A DNA stretch of 64,000 nucleotides from Erwinia sp. (GTDB taxonomy: Bacteria > Pseudomonadota > Gammaproteobacteria > Enterobacterales > Enterobacteriaceae): the NCBI GenBank assembly GCA_964016415.1, contig OZ024666.1, forward strand, positions 2,461,310 through 2,525,309, given 5' to 3'. A model generated the notes under the pieces. The model was not told where the DNA came from. It saw only the letters and a list, made by a program, of their open reading frames with translations, and did no database searches. A program made the translations under genes and the position numbers. Below are positions 1 to 11,732 of the stretch, one piece after another (position 1 is the first letter of the stretch; every line of letters begins with the position of its first letter).

Positions 1-2243
1 GCTTCAATCTGCGCTTTTCTCTGTTTGATGATGAACGCTACCGTAATGCACAGCTCGACGCAACCAATGCGTTTGAGACAGAACAGTTAGTTATCTGTTC
101 GCTCGATTTCGTCTGTAAAAGCAATGCTCGTCTGCAGGCCTTACAAGAGGCCAACTGGGATCTGTTAATCGTCGATGAAGCACATCATCTGGCCTGGGAG
201 CAGGATGAACCCAGCAAGGAATATCAGGCGATTGAAAAACTGGCGACCGAGATCCCAGGGGTGCTTTTGCTAACCGCCACCCCGGAGCAACTTGGCCTTG
301 AGAGCCATTTTGCCCGCCTGCGCCTGCTCGACCCTAATCGCTTTCACGATTTTGCGGCCTTTGTCGAAGAGCAAAAACATTTTCGCCCGGTAGTAGAAGC
401 CGTGAATGGCCTGCTGGATGATGCTCCACTCTCATCGCAGGCCTGCTCACTGATAAGTGATCTGCTCCCGGATGAGAACAGCCAGGCTCTGTTACAGTCG
501 ATCAACCTTGCCCACGACGATCAACATGCAGCCCGACAAACACTGATCCGTCAACTGATGGACCGCCATGGTACCAGTCGCGTCCTTTTCCGTAACACCC
601 GCAGTGGTATTACAGGATTTCCGCAGCGCCATCTGAATGCTGTTGGACTACCGCTGCCTGCACAATACCAAACTGCCTTTAACGTCAATGCCCTGATGAA
701 TGCCAATAAAGCCCCGGAAGTCCGGGCAAAAGCATTACTCTACCCTGAAAAAATTTACCAGGAAATTGAAGGTGATAGCGGAACATGGTGGGATTTTGAC
801 CCCCGTGTAGCATGGCTGATGGGGTTTCTGACTCAGCACCGCACACAAAAAGTGCTGGTTATATGCGCTCAGGCGGCTACCGCACTGCAACTCGAACAGG
901 TGCTGCGTGAACGTGAAGGCATTAAAGCGGCAGTATTCCATGAAGGTTTATCGATCATCGAGCGGGACCGTGCCGCAGCCTGGTTCGCTTCCGAGGAAGA
1001 AGGCGCACAGGTATTACTCTGTTCCGAAATTGGTTCTGAAGGACGCAACTTCCAGTTTGCCAGCCAGCTGGTGATGTTCGATCTGCCCTTCAACCCTGAT
1101 TTACTCGAACAGCGTATAGGTCGCCTTGACCGTATTGGTCAGCAAAACGATATCATGATCCACATTCCGTGGCTGGAAAAATCAGCGCAGTCAGTACTTT
1201 TCCGCTGGTATCATGAGGGGCTGGATGCTTTCGAGCACACCTGTCCTGGCGGCAGGGCTATCTACGATACCGTCCATCAGCAACTGATGAACTTTCTTAT
1301 CGCATTCGATAAGACCGAGGGTCTTGAGAGCTTTATTGCCGAATGCCGTCAACAGCATGATGCCATGAAAGCACAACTGGAACAGGGGCGTGATCGACTG
1401 CTGGAGCTCAACTCACAGGGCGGAGAGGCAGCACAAGAGCTTGCTGAGGCGATTGGCGCACAGGATAACGATATCGCCCTGATTAACTTCGCGTTTAATC
1501 TTTTTGATATCATCGGTATTAATCAGGAAGATCGCAGCGATAACCTGATGGTACTCACACCCGGTGACCACATGCTGGTGCCTGACTTCCCTAGTCTGCC
1601 AGAAGAAGGCTGCACCATCACATTTGATCGCCACCAGGCGCTTTCACGTGAAGATGCGCAATATGTTACCTGGGAACATCCCCTTATCCGCAATGGGTTA
1701 GATTTGATTCTTTCCGGTGATACCGGCAGTTGCGCTTTGTCGTTACTGAAAAATAAAGCGCTGCCGGTCGGTACCCTGTTAGTTGAATTGATCTATGTTG
1801 TTGAAGCGCAGGCACCGAAACATCTTCAGCTGACCCGCTTTTTACCCCCGACGCCGTTACGTCTGCTTATCGATAGTCAGGGAAATGATCTGGCCGCTAA
1901 AGTCGAGTTTGAAAGTTTCAACCGTCAGCTCAATGCCATTAACCGTCACAATGCCAATAAGCTGGTCAACGCATTACAGCAGGATGTTCATGCTATTTTG
2001 ATGCTGGCCGAAGAGCGGGTTGTTCCGCAGGCACAGCAAATTATTCATCATGCACAGCAAGAGGCTGAAAAAAATCTCGATGCTGAGCTGTCACGTTTAG
2101 TTGCGCTGCAGCAAGTGAATCCTAATATTCGTCAGGATGAAATCGAGGCACTGGAGGATAATCGCCAGCAAATCCTCTCCGCGCTCAATGATGCCAGCTG
2201 GCGTCTTGATGCCCAGCGTCTGATTGTGGTGACGCATCAATAA
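1..2243 (+). CDS. rapA: RNA polymerase-associated helicase RapA (HepA), 3' part
   Basis: C-terminal portion of the SWI2/SNF2-type ATPase RapA, which binds RNA polymerase and promotes its recycling after transcription. The reading frame is open from base 3, so the N-terminus lies off the left edge. Visible parts are the DEAH box VDEAHHL at 171-191, the TATPEQ motif III just after 270, and the helicase C lobe with [14 protein letters not shown] and the motif VI stretch [11 protein letters not shown] at about 1110-1140. The RapA-specific C-terminal region follows. It lies 43 nt upstream of rluA on the same strand, the usual enterobacterial arrangement. Identity is clear from motifs and overall similarity to E. 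coli RapA. Confidence 0.96.
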   Translation, partial: FNLRFSLFDDERYRNAQLDATNAFETEQLVICSLDFVCKSNARLQALQEANWDLLIVDEAHHLAWEQDEPSKEYQAIEKLATEIPGVLLLTATPEQLGLESHFARLRLLDPNRFHDFAAFVEEQKHFRPVVEAVNGLLDDAPLSSQACSLISDLLPDENSQALLQSINLAHDDQHAARQTLIRQLMDRHGTSRVLFRNTRSGITGFPQRHLNAVGLPLPAQYQTAFNVNALMNANKAPEVRAKALLYPEKIYQEIEGDSGTWWDFDPRVAWLMGFLTQHRTQKVLVICAQAATALQLEQVLREREGIKAAVFHEGLSIIERDRAAAWFASEEEGAQVLLCSEIGSEGRNFQFASQLVMFDLPFNPDLLEQRIGRLDRIGQQNDIMIHIPWLEKSAQSVLFRWYHEGLDAFEHTCPGGRAIYDTVHQQLMNFLIAFDKTEGLESFIAECRQQHDAMKAQLEQGRDRLLELNSQGGEAAQELAEAIGAQDNDIALINFAFNLFDIIGINQEDRSDNLMVLTPGDHMLVPDFPSLPEEGCTITFDRHQALSREDAQYVTWEHPLIRNGLDLILSGDTGSCALSLLKNKALPVGTLLVELIYVVEAQAPKHLQLTRFLPPTPLRLLIDSQGNDLAAKVEFESFNRQLNAINRHNANKLVNALQQDVHAILMLAEERVVPQAQQIIHHAQQEAEKNLDAELSRLVALQQVNPNIRQDEIEALEDNRQQILSALNDASWRLDAQRLIVVTHQ

Positions 2244-2286
2244 CAGGCTCTGCCGGGGCGAAATATCGCCCCTGAATGGAAAAGAA

Positions 2287-2940
2287 ATGGAACCTTACTC
2301 TCCCCCGATGGAGCCCTGGTTACATATTCTCTATCAGGATGAACACATCATGGTAGTGAATAAACCCAGTGGCTTACTGTCTGTACCTGGCCGTCTGCCA
2401 GAGCACAAAGACAGTGTAATGACCCGCATACAGCGGGATTTTCCGCGTGCTGAATCAGTACACCGTCTGGATATGGCAACCAGCGGAGTGCTGGTAGTTG
2501 CGATGACCAAAGCGGCGGAACGGGAATTAAAGCGGCAGTTTCGTGAACGTGAACCACAGAAAACCTATATCGCACGCGTCTGGGGGCACCCGGAAAAGAT
2601 GCAGGGGCTGATTGATTTACCACTGATTTGTGACTGGCCTAATCGCCCGAAACAGAAAGTCTGTTTTGAGCAGGGAAAACCAGCACAAACACTCTGGGAA
2701 GTGCTCTCGTATGAGGCCGATAACACCAGCCGAATTGAGCTCAAACCAATCACGGGACGTTCACACCAGTTGCGTGTACATATGCTGGCGCTGGGGCATC
2801 CGATCCTTGGTGATGCTTTTTACGCCCACGAAGAGGCGAAAAACAGGGCAGTCTGTCTGCAACTGCATGCCGAATCACTGACTATCACGCATCCTCACTA
2901 CGCTACACCAATGACCTTCCGCCAGATGCCCGGGTTTTAG
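2287..2940 (+). CDS. rluA: dual-specificity rRNA/tRNA pseudouridine synthase RluA
   Basis: Makes pseudouridine at 23S rRNA U746 and tRNA U32 in the family. The protein is 217 aa (about 219 in E. coli). The catalytic motif HRLDMATSG is present near residue 60, with the conserved Asp; KPITGRSHQLRVH and GHPILGD follow in the C-terminal half. The ATG at 2287 is preceded by a purine-rich AAAAGAA stretch and the protein begins like E. coli RluA. It sits immediately after rapA, as in other Enterobacterales. Confidence 0.95.
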   Translation: MEPYSPPMEPWLHILYQDEHIMVVNKPSGLLSVPGRLPEHKDSVMTRIQRDFPRAESVHRLDMATSGVLVVAMTKAAERELKRQFREREPQKTYIARVWGHPEKMQGLIDLPLICDWPNRPKQKVCFEQGKPAQTLWEVLSYEADNTSRIELKPITGRSHQLRVHMLALGHPILGDAFYAHEEAKNRAVCLQLHAESLTITHPHYATPMTFRQMPGF

Positions 2941-3586
2941 CCTGCTACGGCAGAGTGATTTTTAAAAATCATCCGTCTCAATGCCTGGGCTGCCAGGCGT
3001 AATCATCGCGCCCCGAGTGAATATCTGCAGGTTGCTCTGATGCTCTTCGGCAGCCCAGACCACAAAGGTAGCAGTTGCCTGGTTACGCATAAAAATTTTT
3101 ATGCGCACGTAAATAAACCACTCTCCCCCACACACCAATGCTATTGTTAACTGGATAAAAATATTCAAACGAAACCCATTTATCGTTCTCAATGAAACAA
3201 TTAAAAAAGAAAATATCTATGCACGGGGATGTGCATCACACTTAAAAAGTATTGAACAGGGCAAATAGTTAAATAAAAAAAAGAAAAGAAATCATATAAT
3301 AAATTACATTAAACAATTAATTTACAATGACTTATAGAATTAAAAATTCAATTATCATAAGCATGAACTTTATCAGGAACTCAGATAATAAAAAATTATT
3401 CCCTTGTCGGTTTTTATTACTCGCCACGTATATTTTTCAAAATCTATTGCTGCAGTGAGTCAGTCTTACACTTAAATAAGCGGTAATATCTGGCATACCA
3501 CTGAGCACAAATTCGCCAGATGAAGTCACCGTGTGTATTTGAAAAAGGAGAGTAGGCCCGCTGCAGAAATATCGCACAGACACGAT
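2941..3586. other. AT-rich intergenic region with a possible gene remnant
   Basis: No convincing gene in about 645 bases. The first 140 bases, next to rluA, are less AT-rich and contain a 6-bp hairpin (GCCTGG...CCAGGC near 2983-2998) that could end rluA transcripts. A 76-codon minus-strand frame (2962-3192) has ordinary codon use only in its last 40 codons, so it could be the tail of a decayed gene; I do not recognise it. The rest (3190-3530) is very AT-rich with no recognisable signal. Confidence 0.45.
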
Positions 3587-4390
3587 TTATTTAAAGCCTC
3601 TGGCACGTTTGAGTACTCCCCATGCAGCCTGAATCTCCTGGGATTTTTGTTTAGCACGCTGCTGGTGGTGGGACGATAAGCCACGTGCGGCCACTTTATC
3701 AGGATGGTGCAACGACATCAGTTTACGGTAGGCACGCTTAATGGTCGCAGCATCGTCTGCGCGTTTGACCCCTAAAACCTGATAAGCGCGTTCAATGGTA
3801 AACTCATGCAAAGGCGGCTCTTTATCAGTATCAGCACCACGGTGTGAGTCACCAGCATCTTTCCCCTGCTTTTTACGATAGAGCAGGGTTTCAAATTCAG
3901 TACGTGTGATTCCAAGAGACTGCGCGATGCTGTATAGCCGGTGACGTACCTGAGCCGAAAGCTCTCCTGCAGCTAACACTGCACTGATTTGTATGTCCAG
4001 AAATGCATGCAAGAGATTATCTCGTGCTTCAAAATCATGGTGAAATTGGTTCAGGTTATACCACAGTGGATAATCCGCTTTTTTTCCGGCACGGTACGCA
4101 TCCTGAGCCAGCATTCTCATTTTACTGGTCAGCCGCATATGATCCATCTGCCGGGTAGCAATTTGAATATCGACTTCTGTGATACGGCCTTTGACTTTGG
4201 CGAGGTGTCCCATCACTGCAAATGTAATGCGCAGGAAATGTTTTTTCTGCGCCATCAAGACAAAACGCTGCTTCAGAAAGGGTGAGCGGTCAAATAAATG
4301 ACCGACAAAGAGAAGCATCAGCCCTCCCCAGAATCCTGTTCCGAGAACAAAAGCCAGTATCAGGGCCACAACTTTGCACCAATAGCGCAT
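3587..4390 (-). CDS. djlA: membrane-anchored DnaK co-chaperone DjlA
   Basis: Type III J-domain protein of the inner membrane that stimulates DnaK and is linked to the Rcs capsule pathway in E. coli. It is 267 aa (about 271 in E. coli). An N-terminal transmembrane segment covers about residues 7-30, a TerB-like helical region the middle, and the J domain the last 65 residues with the HPDKVAARG motif (diagnostic HPD). It is transcribed divergently from lptD, as in E. coli. Confidence 0.95.
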   Translation of the reverse strand: MRYWCKVVALILAFVLGTGFWGGLMLLFVGHLFDRSPFLKQRFVLMAQKKHFLRITFAVMGHLAKVKGRITEVDIQIATRQMDHMRLTSKMRMLAQDAYRAGKKADYPLWYNLNQFHHDFEARDNLLHAFLDIQISAVLAAGELSAQVRHRLYSIAQSLGITRTEFETLLYRKKQGKDAGDSHRGADTDKEPPLHEFTIERAYQVLGVKRADDAATIKRAYRKLMSLHHPDKVAARGLSSHHQQRAKQKSQEIQAAWGVLKRARGFK

Positions 4391-4689
4391 AAACTCCTCA
4401 AATCATCATGCTGATAATCTCATTTTGCATTATCATACCTGTCATTTACTTCACCGGCTATTGGCACCACTATCAGACAACATGGAAAACGTAATTAATT
4501 GCCTGATGCAGAGAGAGAGACTTTTCCTGCTTGCACAGTGAACATCTTGTTTTCATCAAAGAAAAAGCGGGCAACTGGCCGCTAATTTGTAAGATGTCAG
4601 CTATAACACTGGCACAACGCAATTGAGTACGATAGTCTCTGACCGTTTGTCGGCATGATGCCTGCTATCACGGAATTTCGATACTGCGT
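4391..4689. other. djlA-lptD divergent promoter region
   Basis: A 299-base intergenic region between two divergent genes that must hold the promoters of both. In E. coli lptD is driven partly by sigma-E; I see no confident GGAACTT/TCTAA pair here, so no promoter is called. Confidence 0.4.
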
Positions 4690-7050
4690 ATGAAAAGACG
4701 ATTACCTACATTGCTGGCCACGCTTATCGGCTCAGCCCTATACAGCCAGAACACGCTGGCAGATGACCTGATGTCACAGTGCATGTTGGGGGTTCCCAGC
4801 TATAACCGCCCGCTGATTCAGGCGAAAAGTGCCAATGACCTGCCAGTAACGATTAACGCTGATCATGCGAACGGTAATTATCCTGATCATGTCATTTTTA
4901 GTGGTAATGTCGATATTGAGCAGGGCAATAGCCGCCTCACTTCAGATGAAATTCAGTTGCATCAGCGAACTCAGGACAGTCAGAGTACCCCCGTGCGCAC
5001 TATCGATGCGCTGGGGAACGTGCAATACGATGATAATCAAGTCATTCTTAACGGACCGAAAGCCTGGTCGAACCTGAATACCAAGGACACCAATGTATGG
5101 CAGGGAACCTACCAGATGGTCGGTCGTCAGGGGCGTGGTGATGCCGATGAGATGAAACTGCGTGGCAACAATCGCTATACCATTTTACAAAATGGGACCT
5201 TTACCTCATGTCTGCCTGGTGACAATAGCTGGAGTGTTCAGGGATCTGAGGTCATTCAGGACAGCGAAGAACAGGTCGCAGAGATCTGGAATGCGCGGTT
5301 TAAAATTGGCCCGGTACCGGTATTTTACAGTCCCTACATGCAATTACCGATTGGTGATAAACGCCGTTCCGGCTTTCTGATTCCTAACGCCAAATATGGC
5401 AGCTCCAATGGCTTCGAGTTTATCCTGCCCTATTACTGGAATATTGCACCACAACTCGATGCCACACTGACACCTCATTACATGAGTCAGCGCGGTCTGC
5501 AGTGGCAAAATGAGTTTCGCTATCTCAGCCAGGCAGGCACCGGACTGGTCGAGTTTGATTACATGCCCAGTGATGATCAATACCGCAGGAATGCTTCAAA
5601 ACGGGGTATCACCAGCGATACAGACACCAGCCGCTGGATGTTTTTCTGGCGACATGCCGGCGTTTATGAAAAAAACTGGCGTTTCAATGCCGACTATACC
5701 AAAGTCAGTGACACCTACTATTTCACTGATTTAGATTCTGGTTACGGAACCTCGACAGATGGTTACGCAACACAGAAATTCAGTGTAGGTTACGCAGAGA
5801 AAAACTGGGATGCTACCGTATCCACCAAACAGTTTCAGGTTTTTTCGACTAACACAAATAATGACGTCTATCGGGCCGAACCGCAGCTCGACCTCAATTT
5901 CTATCAAAATGATCTTGGCCCGTTCGATACCCATTTATTTGCGCAAGCGGTGAAATTCACTAACGTTAATCGTCACTATCCGGATGCAACCCGCCTTCAT
6001 CTGGAACCCACTGTTGACTTCCCTCTTTCGAATCAGTGGGGCAGTCTGAATGCCGAAACCAAACTGCTGGCCACACACTATCAGCAGGATAATGTCAGCT
6101 ATTACAACCAGAATGTTGACAGCACCAAAGTCAATCAGCTTCGCGAAAGCGTTAACCGTACTATGCCGCAATTCAAAATGGATGGTAAGGTGGTGTTTGA
6201 CCGTGACATGGACTGGTCGGCAGGCTATACGCAGACCCTTGAGCCCCGCCTGCAGTATCTGTACGTGCCTTATCGTAATCAAAGTAATATCCGCTCCTAT
6301 GACTCCACACTGTTGCAGAGTGACTATACAGGGCTGTTCCGCGACCGTACTTACAGTGGACTCGACCGTATCGCATCTGCCAACAAACTGACCAGTGGCG
6401 TCACTACGCGGATATTCGATACAGATTTAATTGAACGTTTTAACGCGTCTGTGGGTCAAATTTACTCGTTTACCCCATCACGAACCGGGCTGGAAACCGC
6501 CGACAGCGATGATCGCGGCAGCCTGGTTTGGGCTGGGGATACCTACTGGAAGATCAGTGATTTCTGGAGTGCACGTGGTGGTTTACAGTATGATACGCGT
6601 CTTGATAATGTGGCACAGGGTAACACTGTACTCGAGTATCGACGCGATGCGGATCGTCTGCTGCAACTAAACTACCGCTATACAAGCCCGGAGTATATTC
6701 AGCAGACCTTAAGCCGCATCACCAATCCGGGTTATCAGCAGGGGATCTCTCAGGTGGGCGCCACGGCGAGTTGGCCCATTGCCGATGTCTGGTCTGTGGT
6801 AGGTGCCTGGTATTACGATACCAAAGCACAACAACCCGCTGATCAGTTGTTAGGTGTACAATATAGCTCTTGCTGTTACGCTATTCGTTTAGGTTACGAG
6901 CGTAAAATCACCGGATGGGAAAAAGACAGCAGTAAGTACGACAACAAAATTTCATTCAACATAGAGTTACGCGGCCTGAGTCCTTCTTACAGTCTCGGCT
7001 CTGGTGAAATGCTCCGTCAGGGTATTCTGCCATATCAGCGCTCTTTCTGA
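4690..7050 (+). CDS. lptD: LPS-assembly outer-membrane protein LptD
   Basis: Outer-membrane beta-barrel that, with the lipoprotein LptE, inserts lipopolysaccharide into the outer leaflet. The protein is 786 aa (784 in E. coli) and starts with a signal peptide ending near LA-DD at residues 23-26. The four conserved cysteines are all visible: Cys31 (MSQC), one near residue 174 (FTSCLPG), and the adjacent pair SSCCYAI near residue 730, which form the interdomain disulfides needed for function. Followed by surA, whose product chaperones LptD folding. Confidence 0.97.
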   Translation: MKRRLPTLLATLIGSALYSQNTLADDLMSQCMLGVPSYNRPLIQAKSANDLPVTINADHANGNYPDHVIFSGNVDIEQGNSRLTSDEIQLHQRTQDSQSTPVRTIDALGNVQYDDNQVILNGPKAWSNLNTKDTNVWQGTYQMVGRQGRGDADEMKLRGNNRYTILQNGTFTSCLPGDNSWSVQGSEVIQDSEEQVAEIWNARFKIGPVPVFYSPYMQLPIGDKRRSGFLIPNAKYGSSNGFEFILPYYWNIAPQLDATLTPHYMSQRGLQWQNEFRYLSQAGTGLVEFDYMPSDDQYRRNASKRGITSDTDTSRWMFFWRHAGVYEKNWRFNADYTKVSDTYYFTDLDSGYGTSTDGYATQKFSVGYAEKNWDATVSTKQFQVFSTNTNNDVYRAEPQLDLNFYQNDLGPFDTHLFAQAVKFTNVNRHYPDATRLHLEPTVDFPLSNQWGSLNAETKLLATHYQQDNVSYYNQNVDSTKVNQLRESVNRTMPQFKMDGKVVFDRDMDWSAGYTQTLEPRLQYLYVPYRNQSNIRSYDSTLLQSDYTGLFRDRTYSGLDRIASANKLTSGVTTRIFDTDLIERFNASVGQIYSFTPSRTGLETADSDDRGSLVWAGDTYWKISDFWSARGGLQYDTRLDNVAQGNTVLEYRRDADRLLQLNYRYTSPEYIQQTLSRITNPGYQQGISQVGATASWPIADVWSVVGAWYYDTKAQQPADQLLGVQYSSCCYAIRLGYERKITGWEKDSSKYDNKISFNIELRGLSPSYSLGSGEMLRQGILPYQRSF

Positions 7051-7104
7051 TGTTGTAATAACCAATATGCAACCCCGCTGTGCGGATAGAAGAATGGAAA
7101 ATAT

Positions 7105-8400
7105 ATGAAGAACTGGAGAATGTTGATCCTTGGTGCTGCACTGTCTGTCAGTACAGTTTTCGCAGCCCCTCAGGTGATGAATAAGGTTGCAGCCGTCGTC
7201 AATAACGGAGTGGTTCTGGAGAGTGACGTCGACAAGATGATGCAGTCAGTAAAAGGCCAGGCAGAACAGGTTGGTCAGCAGTTACCTGACGACAACACTT
7301 TGCGTCATCAGGTGATCGAGCGCTTAGTGATGGACACTATCGTTTTGCAAATGGCGAAACAGGCGGGCGTTGTAGTGTCAGATGGACAGGTATATCAGGC
7401 AATCAGTGATATTGCCGCTCAAAACAATATGACCCCTGACCAATTGCGCACCCGTTTAAGCTATGCCGGCATGAACTATGCTATTTACCGCGAGCAAATT
7501 CGCCGCGAAATGTTGATCTCGGAAGTCAGAAACAATGAAGTACGTCGTCGGATAACCATCCTGCCTCAGGAAGTCGACAGTCTGGTACAGCAGATTTCTG
7601 CACAAAACAGTGCCAATGCTGAATTAAATCTTAGCCATATCCTGCTTGCACTACCAGAAAACCCAACTCAGCAGCAAGTGGATGAGCAACAAAACCTTGC
7701 CAATGACCTGGTAAGACAACTCAAAAATGGAGCAAGCTTCTCCAAACTGGCGATTGCCCACTCATCAGATCCTCAGGCGCTAAAAGGCGGCAATATGGGC
7801 TGGGGTCGTATTCAGGAACTGCCTACTCTGTTAGCTGACGCAGTGGCTTTGGCAAAAAAAGGAGACATCATTGGTCCTGTACGCTCAGGCGTGGGTTTCC
7901 ATATTATTAAGGTCAACGACCTGCGCGGTGAAAGTAAAAGTATCGCCGTTACCGAAGTGCATGCACGTCATATTCTGCTGAAAGTCTCGCCGATCATGAG
8001 CGATGATGAAGCCCGTCAGAAACTGCTCCAGGTGGCTGCGGATATTCGTAGCGGCAAGGTCTCTTTTGAACAGGAAGCACGCCTGCTTTCTCAGGATCCA
8101 GGTTCATCGAATCAAGGTGGGGATCTGGGCTGGAACTCGCCAGAAGTCTACGACCCGGCATTCCGTGATGCTATCCTGCGGCTGAAAAAAGGGGAAATCA
8201 GCGCTCCTGTTCACACCTCATTTGGCTGGCATCTGATCCAACTGCTTGACACTCGTCAGGTTGATAAGACCGGCGCGGCACAAAAAGAACAGGCTTACAG
8301 ATTGCTGTTTAACCGTAAATTTGCTGAAGAAGCACAGAGCTGGATGCAGGAACAACGCGCTTCCGCTTATGTGAAAATTATCGATAGCCGTGGACAGTAA
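7105..8400 (+). CDS. surA: periplasmic chaperone / peptidyl-prolyl isomerase SurA
   Basis: Main periplasmic chaperone for outer-membrane proteins. It is 431 aa (428 in E. coli). There is an N-terminal signal peptide ending at FAAP (about residue 21), the chaperone N-domain, then two parvulin domains beginning at [10 protein letters not shown] (about 175) and [10 protein letters not shown] (about 285), each with the conserved GG(N/D)(M/L)GW turn. It is 54 nt downstream of lptD and overlaps the pdxA start by 11 nt, which suggests translational coupling. Confidence 0.97.
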   Translation: MKNWRMLILGAALSVSTVFAAPQVMNKVAAVVNNGVVLESDVDKMMQSVKGQAEQVGQQLPDDNTLRHQVIERLVMDTIVLQMAKQAGVVVSDGQVYQAISDIAAQNNMTPDQLRTRLSYAGMNYAIYREQIRREMLISEVRNNEVRRRITILPQEVDSLVQQISAQNSANAELNLSHILLALPENPTQQQVDEQQNLANDLVRQLKNGASFSKLAIAHSSDPQALKGGNMGWGRIQELPTLLADAVALAKKGDIIGPVRSGVGFHIIKVNDLRGESKSIAVTEVHARHILLKVSPIMSDDEARQKLLQVAADIRSGKVSFEQEARLLSQDPGSSNQGGDLGWNSPEVYDPAFRDAILRLKKGEISAPVHTSFGWHLIQLLDTRQVDKTGAAQKEQAYRLLFNRKFAEEAQSWMQEQRASAYVKIIDSRGQ

Positions 8401-9367
8401 ACGTATTATCATCACCCCCGGCGAACCCGCCGGGATTGGCCCCGACCTGGTCATTGCGCTCGCACAGCGTGACTGGCCGGTCGAGGTGGTTGTTTGTGCA
8501 GATCCTGATCTGCTTGAGCAACGGGGAGCACAATTAAAACTGCCGATCACTTTACGACAATATCAATCAGCTAACACACCTCAGCCACAGAATGCTGGTA
8601 CGCTCACTGTCTTACCTGTTACGTTAGCATCCCAGGTAAAGGCTGGTGTGCTCAATTCAGCCAACGGCGCTTATGTGCTGGAGACCCTGGCTAAAGCGAG
8701 TGATGGTTGCCTGCGAGGAGAATTCGCCGCTCTGGTGACAGGCCCGGTGCATAAAGGCGTGATCAATGAAGCCGGAGTTGCTTTCACCGGGCATACTGAG
8801 TTTTTTGCTGAACGAGCTCAGTGCTCACAGGTGGTGATGATGCTGGCAACCGAGGAGCTACGTGTTGCCCTGGCCACTACCCATTTGCCGCTGAAAGCCG
8901 TCTCCGATGCTATAACGCAGGAGAGTCTGCGTGAAGTAATCACGATTCTTCATCACGATTTACAACAAAAATTTGCTATCGACTCCCCGCATATTCTGGT
9001 TTGTGGACTCAATCCACATGCTGGTGAAGGGGGGCACATGGGGCGTGAGGAGATTGAGGTGATTACTCCGGTACTGAACGCTCTGCGCGCCGAAGGTCTG
9101 AACCTTGAAGGACCACTGCCCGCTGATACACTTTTTCAACCCAAATACCTGAACAATGCCGATGCTGTACTGGCGATGTATCACGATCAGGGATTGCCGG
9201 TGTTAAAATACCAGGGTTTCGGACGTGCAGTTAACATCACGCTCGGTCTGCCCTATATTCGTACTTCTGTTGACCACGGCACGGCGCTGGATCTCGCTGG
9301 ATCCGGCCAGGCCGGAGTCGGTAGCTTTATTTCGGCGCTTAACCTCGCCATTACTATGATCAGATAA
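8390..9367 (+). CDS. pdxA: 4-hydroxythreonine-4-phosphate dehydrogenase PdxA
   Basis: NAD-dependent oxidation and decarboxylation of 4-phosphohydroxy-L-threonine in pyridoxal phosphate synthesis. It is 325 aa, close to the family length. The conserved [13 protein letters not shown] start, [16 protein letters not shown] and [11 protein letters not shown] segments are present. The start is GTG at 8390, inside the end of surA. The stop codon lies inside the first copy of a 17-bp tandem duplication. Confidence 0.96.
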   Translation: MDSKRIIITPGEPAGIGPDLVIALAQRDWPVEVVVCADPDLLEQRGAQLKLPITLRQYQSANTPQPQNAGTLTVLPVTLASQVKAGVLNSANGAYVLETLAKASDGCLRGEFAALVTGPVHKGVINEAGVAFTGHTEFFAERAQCSQVVMMLATEELRVALATTHLPLKAVSDAITQESLREVITILHHDLQQKFAIDSPHILVCGLNPHAGEGGHMGREEIEVITPVLNALRAEGLNLEGPLPADTLFQPKYLNNADAVLAMYHDQGLPVLKYQGFGRAVNITLGLPYIRTSVDHGTALDLAGSGQAGVGSFISALNLAITMIR

Positions 9368-9391
9368 CTGCATGGATCAGATAACTGCATG
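9358..9391 (+). repeat. 17-bp perfect tandem duplication at the pdxA-rsmA junction
   Basis: GATCAGATAACTGCATG occurs at 9358-9374 and again directly at 9375-9391. The first copy carries the pdxA stop, the second the rsmA ATG. Removing one copy leaves the stop only 4 nt before the ATG. The duplication also creates a six-codon open frame (ATG 9372) whose TGA overlaps the rsmA start as ATGA. Confidence 0.95.
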
Positions 9392-10204
9392 AATACTCGC
9401 GTCCATCAGGGGCACCTGGCTCGTAAACGCTTCGGGCAAAACTTTCTTAACGACTCTTACATCATCGACAGCATTGTGTCGGCGATTCATCCTCAACCGG
9501 AAGAGGCCTTTGTCGAAATAGGCCCGGGTCTTGGCGCCCTAACCGAACCGGTTGGCGAGCGCCTTGAACGCCTGACAGTGATTGAACTCGATCGTGATTT
9601 GGCCGCAAGACTGCAGACACATCCCTTTTTAGGTCCAAAGCTGACTATTTTTCAGCAGGACGCCATGACGTTTGATTTTGCAGACTATGCAAAACAGCAG
9701 GCACAGCCGCTGCGGGTTTTTGGTAATTTACCTTATAATATCTCCACACCGCTGATGTTTCATCTGTTCACCTATACAGATGCAATTCGCGATATGCATT
9801 TTATGTTGCAAAAAGAGGTGGTTAATCGTCTTGTCGCCGGCCCCGGTAGTAAAGCTTACGGTCGTTTATCTGTTATGGCTCAGTACTACTGCCAGATTAT
9901 CCCGGTACTGGAAGTCCCGCCAGAATCGTTTACCCCGGCGCCCAAAGTTGACTCCGCCGTTGTACGCCTGGTACCACATCAGACACTCCCCACTCCCGTG
10001 GGTGATATCCGCGTGTTAAGCCGTATCACGACCGAGGCTTTTGGTAAACGCCGCAAAACGTTACGTAACAGCTTGGGGCATCTGTTCCCTGACAATGTAC
10101 TGGAAGATCTGGGTATTGATACTGGCTTGCGCGCTGAAAATATTACCGTGGCACAGTATTGCCTGCTGGCAAACTGGCTGATCGAGCATCCCTCTGCTCA
10201 GTGA
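9389..10204 (+). CDS. rsmA: 16S rRNA (adenine1518/1519-N6) dimethyltransferase RsmA (KsgA)
   Basis: SAM-dependent enzyme that dimethylates A1518 and A1519 in 16S rRNA; loss gives kasugamycin resistance. It is 271 aa (273 in E. coli). Motifs are FGQNFLND at the start, the SAM-binding [14 protein letters not shown], and the catalytic motif GNLPYNIST. It follows pdxA in the usual surA-pdxA-rsmA order, but the expected next gene apaG is missing. Confidence 0.97.
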   Translation: MNTRVHQGHLARKRFGQNFLNDSYIIDSIVSAIHPQPEEAFVEIGPGLGALTEPVGERLERLTVIELDRDLAARLQTHPFLGPKLTIFQQDAMTFDFADYAKQQAQPLRVFGNLPYNISTPLMFHLFTYTDAIRDMHFMLQKEVVNRLVAGPGSKAYGRLSVMAQYYCQIIPVLEVPPESFTPAPKVDSAVVRLVPHQTLPTPVGDIRVLSRITTEAFGKRRKTLRNSLGHLFPDNVLEDLGIDTGLRAENITVAQYCLLANWLIEHPSAQ

Positions 10205-10230
10205 GTAGCCTCTTCCCTTCTGTTATTTCT

Positions 10231-10256
10231 CATCTCTTCTCTGACAGGAAGAGATG
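10231..10256 (+). other. 9-bp stem-loop between rsmA and apaH
   Basis: Perfect inverted repeat CATCTCTTC / GAAGAGATG with an 8-base loop. It has no following T-run, so it looks like an RNA-processing or attenuation hairpin rather than a terminator. It lies in the 87-bp gap where apaG would normally be. Confidence 0.6.
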
Positions 10257-10291
10257 AAGTTTCCCAATCTGATTGATAGCAGGATAATGTC

Positions 10292-11116
10292 ATGAGCACC
10301 TATTTGATCGGCGATGTGCATGGTTGTTTTGATGAGCTCACTAACCTCTTACAGCATGTGTCGTTCAATCCTTTACAGGATACATTATGGCTAACCGGCG
10401 ATCTGGTTGCCAGAGGACCTGATTCACTAAAAGTACTACGTCTGGTAAGAAGCCTCGGGGAAAGCGTGAGTATGGTGCTCGGCAATCACGACCTTCATCT
10501 GCTGGCTGTCTATGCCGGGATCAGCCGTAATAAACCCAAAGACAAGCTCAATGAACTACTGAATGCAAAAGATGCAGATCAGCTAATTAACTGGTTACGG
10601 CATCAACCTTTACTGCAGGTTGATGAAGAGAAACATCTAGTGATGGCACATGCTGGCATCACCCCACAATGGGATCTGCCTACCGCTAAAACCTGTGCCT
10701 GGGAAGTCGAAACGATGCTTGCCAGTAATAGCTATCCATTGTTTCTCGATGCCATGTATGGCGATATGCCGAATAACTGGTCACCGAATCTAGCAGGTCT
10801 GTCACGTTTAAGATTCAGTACCAATGTTATGACACGCATGCGCTATTGTTTTCCGAACGGTCAGCTGGATATGATCTGCAAAGACGCACCTGAACAGGCT
10901 CCACCGCCGCTGAAACCCTGGTTTATGCTGCCTGGTAAGATTACCGAAGAAAATACCATTGTCTTTGGTCACTGGGCCTCGCTGGAAGGACGAGGCACTC
11001 CGGAAGGTATTATTGCCCTTGATACAGGATGCTGCTGGGGAGGCGAGCTAACCATGCTGCGCTGGGAAGATAAACAACGCTTTGTTCAACCCGCTATCCA
11101 GCGAGCTGAACACTGA
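10292..11116 (+). CDS. apaH: diadenosine tetraphosphatase ApaH
   Basis: Symmetrical Ap4A hydrolase of the metallophosphatase superfamily; cleaves Ap4A to two ADP and can remove Np4 RNA caps. It is 274 aa. The metal-binding motifs [19 protein letters not shown] and GNHDLHLLA are in order in the first 75 residues, with HAGI and FGHWA downstream. It is directly convergent with folA, with 4 nt between stops. Confidence 0.96.
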   Translation: MSTYLIGDVHGCFDELTNLLQHVSFNPLQDTLWLTGDLVARGPDSLKVLRLVRSLGESVSMVLGNHDLHLLAVYAGISRNKPKDKLNELLNAKDADQLINWLRHQPLLQVDEEKHLVMAHAGITPQWDLPTAKTCAWEVETMLASNSYPLFLDAMYGDMPNNWSPNLAGLSRLRFSTNVMTRMRYCFPNGQLDMICKDAPEQAPPPLKPWFMLPGKITEENTIVFGHWASLEGRGTPEGIIALDTGCCWGGELTMLRWEDKQRFVQPAIQRAEH

Positions 11117-11120
11117 TCAC

Positions 11121-11621
11121 TCATGATCCTGCACTGTCGCGACCACAGCGTTCCAGGATCTCAAAACAGTAATCATGTGAATTTTTTTCGTCAGCATCAT
11201 GGCATTCGCTGAATACACTATGCCAATGATCGCCGGCGTAATCAGGAAAACGGGTATCCCCTGCCAGTTCAGCATCAATGTGCGTGAGATAAAGCTTATC
11301 TGCCAGCGGCAGAAACTGGCGATAGATCTCCCCGCCGCCAATCACCATCACCTCTTGTGCTCCGGCGGTTACTTGCAGCGCCGCTTCCAGAGAGTTTACC
11401 CACTCGACACCCTCCAGCGAGGTTCTCTGACGGCTGATAATGATATTCTGCCTTTGTGGTAATGGGCGGCCAATCGAATCAAACGTCCGTCGCCCCATAA
11501 TGACAGGCTTATGCGTTGTATGCTGTCTGAACCAGGCCAGATCTGCCGGTAAATGCCAGGGCATTTTGTTATCCAGACCAATGATACGATCCATTGCCAG
11601 CGCCGCTATCAGGCTAATCAT
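11121..11621 (-). CDS. folA: dihydrofolate reductase FolA
   Basis: NADPH-dependent reduction of dihydrofolate to tetrahydrofolate; target of trimethoprim. It is 166 aa, slightly longer at the C-terminus than the 159 aa of E. coli. The signatures [18 protein letters not shown] (with the active-site Asp), [16 protein letters not shown] and VIGGGEIY are present. The ATG at 11621 is chosen because AGGGTG lies 5 bases upstream; a GTG one codon earlier is also open. Confidence 0.95.
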   Translation of the reverse strand: MISLIAALAMDRIIGLDNKMPWHLPADLAWFRQHTTHKPVIMGRRTFDSIGRPLPQRQNIIISRQRTSLEGVEWVNSLEAALQVTAGAQEVMVIGGGEIYRQFLPLADKLYLTHIDAELAGDTRFPDYAGDHWHSVFSECHDADEKNSHDYCFEILERCGRDSAGS

Positions 11622-11732
11622 CACTACACCCTATACTCAATATGATTGCGCTATGATACGGAAAGCATCCGTCTGCGTCGAGTGGTGCGATAAATTCCAC
11701 CAGCAGTCAGGCAGTTAAGCTAAGCTTCCCAT

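Noticed and set aside
4500-4689. Sigma-E promoter for lptD
   Set aside because: Expected from E. coli, but no confident -35/-10 pair at proper spacing was found by eye.
5935-6391. Overlapping frames on both strands inside lptD
   Set aside because: LptD is conserved end to end; these have no similarity or ribosome-binding sites.
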